From Arcicella sp034519515 (GTDB lineage: Bacteria > Bacteroidota > Bacteroidia > Cytophagales > Spirosomataceae): DNA of 64,000 bases. Both the position numbers and the translations under genes were made by a program. The notes under the pieces were generated by a model. It worked only from the letters and a program-made list of their open reading frames with translations, was not told the origin of the DNA and searched no databases. Shown piece by piece: positions 60,063 to 64,000 of this stretch. The stretch's first letter is position 1; each line of letters begins with the position of its first letter. The stretch lies in contig JAXHOK010000006.1 in NCBI GenBank assembly GCA_034519515.1, positions 310,001 through 374,000 of the forward strand. The letters are read 5' to 3'.

Positions 60063-60398
60063 ATGAAAAAAACTCTTTCTCTTCTTATCTTATTGGCAAT
60101 CGTGTCAATGACCTCTTTGGCGAATAATACAAACCGTAAAAAAGCTATCAGTATCGTAAAAACTCATGCGGTGGGTGGCAATATCAAAATCAAAATTAAG
60201 AATGATACTGACGATGAAGTAACGGTGTATAGTGGCAGTGGTAACAGTTCGTACCGTCTTCAAAAGAATATTATTACTACGATTTCGATGGACGAAGGGG
60301 CTAAATTATTTGATTACAGCGGGGGTAAAAAAGGACGTGTTTTGTTAGTAGTATCGGCTGATATGGATGGTAAAACGCAGTTGTATAGTAAACTTTAA
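60063..60398 (+). CDS. Small exported protein
   Basis: 111 aa with signal peptide MKKTLSLLILLAIVSMTSLANN. The mature part is beta-rich: GGNIKIKIKNDTDDEVTVYSGSGNSSYRLQKNIITTISMDEGAKLFDYSGGKKGRVLLVVSADMDGKTQLYSKL. No domain is recognised. It is monocistronic and ends at the paired heptamer array 60397-60470, which can act as a terminator. Confidence 0.72.
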   Translation: MKKTLSLLILLAIVSMTSLANNTNRKKAISIVKTHAVGGNIKIKIKNDTDDEVTVYSGSGNSSYRLQKNIITTISMDEGAKLFDYSGGKKGRVLLVVSADMDGKTQLYSKL

Positions 60399-60470
60399 GT
60401 CATAAGTCTGTAAGTCGTAAGTTACTCAGATAGTTTCTTACGACTTATGACTTAAAGACTTACGACTCTA
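60397..60470. repeat. Paired heptamer arrays TAAGTCR / CTTACGA
   Basis: TAAGTCA TAAGTCTG TAAGTCG TAAGTTA (60397-60425) is followed by the inverse CTTACGA CTTATGA CTTAAAGA CTTACGA (60438-60467). The two arms pair to form a hairpin between the convergent genes at 60398 and 60474. This is the tidiest example of the paired-arm arrangement. Confidence 0.78.
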
Positions 60471-60473
60471 CTA

Positions 60474-62342
60474 TTACCCCAACGGAATCTTAATCCTGAC
60501 CCGTGTCCCAATACCTTCACCTTGCCCATTCCTCAAATCCTCATACACTACTAAATCCTTATTGTTCAATCCATTACCCAATAATCTCAATCGTTCCTCA
60601 GTGGCGGAGGTTGAAAAAGATTCGTGCTGTTGAACTCGTTTGCTTTTGATTTCGGTAGATTTTTCTCTGCCTACGCCATTGTCTTCCACTGTGCATAAGA
60701 GGTTTTCTTCGGCTTCGTCTAAATCAAAATATATTTTCAATTTCTTTTCGCCTTGCTTGTGGAGGAGTCCGTGTTTGATGGAATTTTCTACAAATGGTTG
60801 AATCAACATGGGCGGAATTTGGTGGTAATCTTCGTCAATAGTTGAACTGAGATTGATTGCATATTCAAACCCTTCGGCAAAACGCATTTTCTCTAAATCA
60901 AGGTATTTTGTCAGGATTTCTACTTCGGTGGAAAGATTGATTTTCTTCTTGCCCGAAACCGTCAGAATTTGCCTTGTCAGGTACGTGAAATTACCCATTT
61001 GTTCGTTGGCAACCGTTTTATCGCCATACATAAATTGCTCTTGAATACTGTTGAGGGCGTTGAACATAAAATGCGGATTCATCTGTGATTTCAAGGCTTT
61101 CAGCTCGCTTTCGGTGGCTTTTTGTTCAATTTCAATACGGCGTTCGGCTTCTTCTAACTGACTGGATAACAACTCATTAGCTTTCTTTTCTTTGAATTTG
61201 GTAAACGAAAAATAAGCAATGGCAGAAAGGGCTAAAATTGCTCCTAAAATACCGTAAATGAGGGTATTTTTTCGTTTAGATTCAAGTTCGGAGATTTGTT
61301 TTTGTTGGGCTAATGACTTTATTTGGGCTTCTTTCAGTTCGGTTTCGTATTTGAATTCAGCCTTCAAAACTGCGTTTTTATTCTCTTCTTTATTGAGAGA
61401 ATCCTTTGAACTCATCGCTAATTCAAGTGCTTCCAGAGCTTTCGGATAATTGCCTAAGTTTTGGTAGATTTTATATATTTTCACGCCTGTTTTTTGCAGT
61501 AGTCCCATATATTTTGATTTTGTGGCAACTTCATGGGCAATTATTAGGCTTTGCTGGGCTAATGCTGATTTATTTTGGGCAACATAAATATCATGTAAAT
61601 GAAGATTTATCTCTGCAATTTGCTGCTCATTATTCAGTTTATTTGATTCCACTAACGACTGCTTGAAAAAGTTAAGGGCTTTGTCATACTCCTTTTTATC
61701 TTTATAAATCAACGCAATCCTTGTAAGACTTACCGCTATGTAATTAGGATTATTGACTTCCTTAGAGAGTGCCAAGTTCTTAAAGTTGAACTCCAATGAT
61801 TTTGTCAAATCGCCTAACTTTCTGTATGTAAAGGCAATGCTTCCCAATATGATACTTTCCAGATTTTTGTCATTCAACTGAACCGCTATTTTTAACGCTT
61901 TATTAAAGTTTATTAATCCTTTTTGGTATTCTTTTGCTTTGGTAAATGCTGCCCCTATGGAGTTATAAGTAAATCCCAATACTTTGGCGTGATTTTTTAT
62001 GTTGGCACTTCTTATGACTTCATAATATAGTTCTATTTCCTGTTTGATATTTCCTTTTTCTGCCACAAAATAACCTTGGTTTAGCAAAGCAGATAAGTAG
62101 GCGTTTTCGTAATAAAGCCTAATTGGGGTTGAAATATTCTTCAAAACCTTCCTCCGTTTGGCAGTATTTACAATTTCAAGATTCCATTTTTCGGCTAAGT
62201 CAGAGTTATTTTCAAACTCAATTTTTGTTCCCAACTTATCCACCGATAAGGTATCATTTACATCATCTGAAAGCACTTTTTGAGCATTCAGATGGGAAAT
62301 AGAACATAACATGAGACAAGATAAAATAAATATTTTTTTCAT
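60474..62342 (-). CDS. TPR-containing LytS-type sensor histidine kinase
   Basis: 622 aa: signal peptide (MKKIFILSCLMLCSISHLNAQ), about six TPR repeats over residues 90-330 (VLGFTYNSIGAAFTKAKEYQKGLINFNKAL and similar), one transmembrane helix near 365 (LIYGILGAILALSAIAYFSF), a coiled linker, the His_kinase domain with ALKSQMNPHFMFNALNSIQEQF (phospho-His), and an HATPase domain (LIQPFVENSIKHGLLHKQGEKK, DNGVGREKST). Its likely partner is the LytTR regulator at 63264; a 168-aa gene on the opposite strand lies between. Confidence 0.93.
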   Translation of the reverse strand: MKKIFILSCLMLCSISHLNAQKVLSDDVNDTLSVDKLGTKIEFENNSDLAEKWNLEIVNTAKRRKVLKNISTPIRLYYENAYLSALLNQGYFVAEKGNIKQEIELYYEVIRSANIKNHAKVLGFTYNSIGAAFTKAKEYQKGLINFNKALKIAVQLNDKNLESIILGSIAFTYRKLGDLTKSLEFNFKNLALSKEVNNPNYIAVSLTRIALIYKDKKEYDKALNFFKQSLVESNKLNNEQQIAEINLHLHDIYVAQNKSALAQQSLIIAHEVATKSKYMGLLQKTGVKIYKIYQNLGNYPKALEALELAMSSKDSLNKEENKNAVLKAEFKYETELKEAQIKSLAQQKQISELESKRKNTLIYGILGAILALSAIAYFSFTKFKEKKANELLSSQLEEAERRIEIEQKATESELKALKSQMNPHFMFNALNSIQEQFMYGDKTVANEQMGNFTYLTRQILTVSGKKKINLSTEVEILTKYLDLEKMRFAEGFEYAINLSSTIDEDYHQIPPMLIQPFVENSIKHGLLHKQGEKKLKIYFDLDEAEENLLCTVEDNGVGREKSTEIKSKRVQQHESFSTSATEERLRLLGNGLNNKDLVVYEDLRNGQGEGIGTRVRIKIPLG

Positions 62343-62451
62343 AAATTAAGCAGCTTCGTTATCAATAATTAGAGTAAATACAAAAATTGTAATAAATCTT
62401 TCGCATATTTGAGCATTAGGTCATTTTGGCGAAACGATAACAAATAAAACT

Positions 62452-62958
62452 ATGAGTTTGAAAATTAAAATAATTCTTTTAGTAGTTGTTTTTATTATTG
62501 TTATTTTTTTAGCTGGGTTGTATTACCTTCTGACTGACAGGGTAAAAGATGTATCAACGAATATTCCTTACACTGAAATAATCAACAAGGACTTAATCTC
62601 AATCAGACCTTCCATTCTTATCGAAAATTATAACTTTGAATTTGTAAAAGAATATCCAAAAGGGTTAAATAATTACGAAAATATTGATACTTCACAAGTG
62701 GCTCATATAACTGTTCCCGAAGGCTCAATTTTTAAATTTCATAAAGCCCTACAAATACAAAATGCTGGAAGCGGCTTTATATACAGTTATTTATTAGGTG
62801 AAGTGAAGTTGGCAAAGAGCAACGAAAAATATGCTGTCATGTATAGTTGGGGATTTTTGAAAGAAGATATTTTTCAAAAAACTGACAGTTATTGGGAGTT
62901 TAAAATAGCTCCTTGGCAAATTGAAAAAACGAGAAATATTTATTTGAAACGGGATTGA
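62452..62958 (+). CDS. Membrane-anchored hypothetical protein
   Basis: 168 aa: one N-terminal transmembrane helix (IKIILLVVVFIIVIFLAGLYYLL), then an extracytoplasmic beta-rich part (HITVPEGSIFKFHKALQIQNAGSGFIYSYLLGEVKLAKSNEKYAVMYSWGF) and a basic end. No known domain. It is oriented against the flanking two-component genes, like an insertion between them. Confidence 0.72.
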   Translation: MSLKIKIILLVVVFIIVIFLAGLYYLLTDRVKDVSTNIPYTEIINKDLISIRPSILIENYNFEFVKEYPKGLNNYENIDTSQVAHITVPEGSIFKFHKALQIQNAGSGFIYSYLLGEVKLAKSNEKYAVMYSWGFLKEDIFQKTDSYWEFKIAPWQIEKTRNIYLKRD

Positions 62959-62976
62959 TAGTGAAAATTTACTTTG

Positions 62977-63070
62977 CCCCGTGGTTGGTGTCCTCACCAA
63001 CCACACTTGCGTCAGCATACACAAATATTGCTTTCGCATCTGCGGTTGGTGAGGACACCAACCACTGGGG
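62977..63070. repeat. Element E relative (paired hairpins)
   Basis: CCCCGTGGTTGGTG at 62977 is matched by the inverse CACCAACCACTGGGG ending at 63070. It has two inner hairpins (GGTTGGTG-CACCAACC) and a centre with CTTGCGTCAGCA and ATTGCTTTCGCA, which match the centre of element E at 50811. At 94 bp it is a compact version. A C-run/G-run block follows at 63096-63124. Confidence 0.7.
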
Positions 63071-63263
63071 TGAGAAAGTTTACTTGGCTTGAACATCCCC
63101 CCTGCCCCCCTTCAAAGGGGGAATTTCCCACTCAAAATCTATTTCTAAAAAATGAAATCACATATTATCGTATTTTTTATGTTTACCTTTTATCATTTTT
63201 GTTGATACTGAATAAGGTTAAAACGAATTCCGAACATCAAACATCTAAAAACGAAAATCAACC

Positions 63264-64000
63264 TCACACCCGCACCCCCGCAATAAACTCATCAAATTCC
63301 TTCACTTTCTCACGGGCAACGGGGGCAGAAAAACCGTTGGCAAATTCAATCGTTGCTCCGTCTTTTTTATTGTATTTCTGAATCTGGTTCGTATTAATCA
63401 AAAACGAACGATGGATTCTGTAAAAGCGATTATCATTACTGAGTAATTCATCAAATTCTTTGATTTTTTTACTCACCAAGGTCTTGCCCGTTTTCGTGAC
63501 TACGTGCGTGTATGAACCGTCAGCTTCAAAGTAAAAAATATCTTCTAATTGCACGAAAACAAGGCTATCTGCCATTGGGAGGGCAATTTTTTGGAGTTTA
63601 CTTACACTCAAATTCTCCTTCAAAGCATTCACTCGCTGAATAATTTGGTTTTGTCCCACCAATTTTATGGCTTTCTCCACCGCCAAAATCACTTTGGAAA
63701 TACTGATGGGTTTCAGAATATAATCCACCGCCGAAACCTCAAAGGCTTGGAGGGCATATTCGGAATAAGCGGTGCAAAAAACAGTCTCAAAAGTGGGTTG
63801 ATTGAAATATTCAAACAAGGAAAAACCGTTTTCCTCGGGCATTTCGATGTCCAAAAATACCAAGTCGATGCGGTGTTTATTAATCAGTTTAACCGCAGAT
63901 TTCACATCGGAGGCTTCGTCCACCAGCGTAATCATGGGGCAATGTTCGGTGATAATTTGCCGTAGCATAGAGCGGGCTGCGGGTTCGTCATCAACAAGGA
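63264..64000 (-). CDS. LytTR-family response regulator (5' end beyond window)
   Basis: The frame runs off the right edge: before the ATG at 63968 it continues in frame as LVDDEPAARS, the typical receiver start, so the true start lies outside. Receiver: phospho-Asp in LVFLDIEMPEENG and Lys in DYILKPISISKV. LytTR domain: IALPMADSLVFVQLEDIFYFEAD, RFYRIHRSFLINTNQIQKYN and a Gly-Phe end (ANGFSAPVAREKVKEFDEF). It is probably the partner of the TPR-LytS kinase at 60474. Confidence 0.9.
   Translation of the reverse strand, partial: LVDDEPAARSMLRQIITEHCPMITLVDEASDVKSAVKLINKHRIDLVFLDIEMPEENGFSLFEYFNQPTFETVFCTAYSEYALQAFEVSAVDYILKPISISKVILAVEKAIKLVGQNQIIQRVNALKENLSVSKLQKIALPMADSLVFVQLEDIFYFEADGSYTHVVTKTGKTLVSKKIKEFDELLSNDNRFYRIHRSFLINTNQIQKYNKKDGATIEFANGFSAPVAREKVKEFDEFIAGVRV

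Overview
The window is AT-rich chromosomal DNA of a Bacteroidota bacterium, most likely from the Cytophagales. Four signs point there: a gliding lipoprotein GldD, a type IX secretion (T9SS) C-terminal sorting domain on a secreted subtilase, three LytS-type kinase/LytTR regulator pairs, and promoters with a TAnnTTTG -7 box. The genus cannot be fixed from the sequence. There are no rRNA or tRNA genes, no CRISPR array, no transposase and no phage genes.

Layout. 0-6 kb: a D-2-hydroxyacid dehydrogenase, the lutABC lactate-oxidation operon and an AAA-ATPase/PD-(D/E)XK protein. 6.4-16.1 kb, minus strand: a secreted-protease region with two subtilases (one split by an in-frame TGA inside near-identical Ig-like repeats), two stand-alone LytTR proteins, a lipoprotein and an orphan sorting-domain tail. 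16.3-20.3 kb: two paralogous histidine kinases and a NarL-type regulator whose DNA-binding domain is broken by two homopolymer frameshifts. 20.3-21.2 kb: an island of stacked inverted-repeat elements. 21-25.8 kb: an exported protein, a LytTR/LytS pair, a fasciclin lipoprotein and a hypothetical protein. 25.9-28.0 kb: an ATPase + HNH gene pair resembling a Septu (PtuAB) or retron-effector defence module. 28-36.5 kb: an M1 peptidase, a frameshifted HNH gene, a GH28 glycosidase, a YqjF-like protein, GldD, an AIM24-like protein and an acyltransferase. 36.8-44.9 kb: a LytTR/LytS pair, a GbsR/MarR regulator with palindromic sites, an aminotransferase and an NhaD antiporter. 45-51.2 kb: an MFS transporter, a TlpA-like protein, cysE and cysM separated by a two-gene cassette, and a toxin-antitoxin locus whose PIN toxin is interrupted by a small mobile element. 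51.6-60.4 kb: a truncated ATPase remnant, an EamA transporter, an acyl-CoA dehydrogenase with a MarR regulator and four shared palindromes, a nitroreductase, small hypotheticals and an RsmB-family methyltransferase. 60.4-64 kb: a TPR-LytS kinase and a LytTR regulator that runs off the window.

The most unusual content is non-coding. At least five families of small inverted-repeat elements without a transposase are present (called A to E here): A, 3 copies of 164 bp with 3-bp TWA target duplications; B, 4 copies of about 192 bp; C, 3 copies plus a fragment; D, 2 copies, each beside a B copy; E, a paired-hairpin type inside the PIN toxin, with a relative at 63.0 kb. Separately, many intergenic gaps hold degenerate arrays with a 7-nt period, usually paired with their inverted complement. 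The heptamer differs from locus to locus (GGTRAAM, CTCTAAA, CCTATTR, AAGTGRT, TAAGTCR, AACCAMT). They resemble the heptanucleotide STRR repeats of cyanobacteria, and some run into coding sequence, including the GldD signal peptide.
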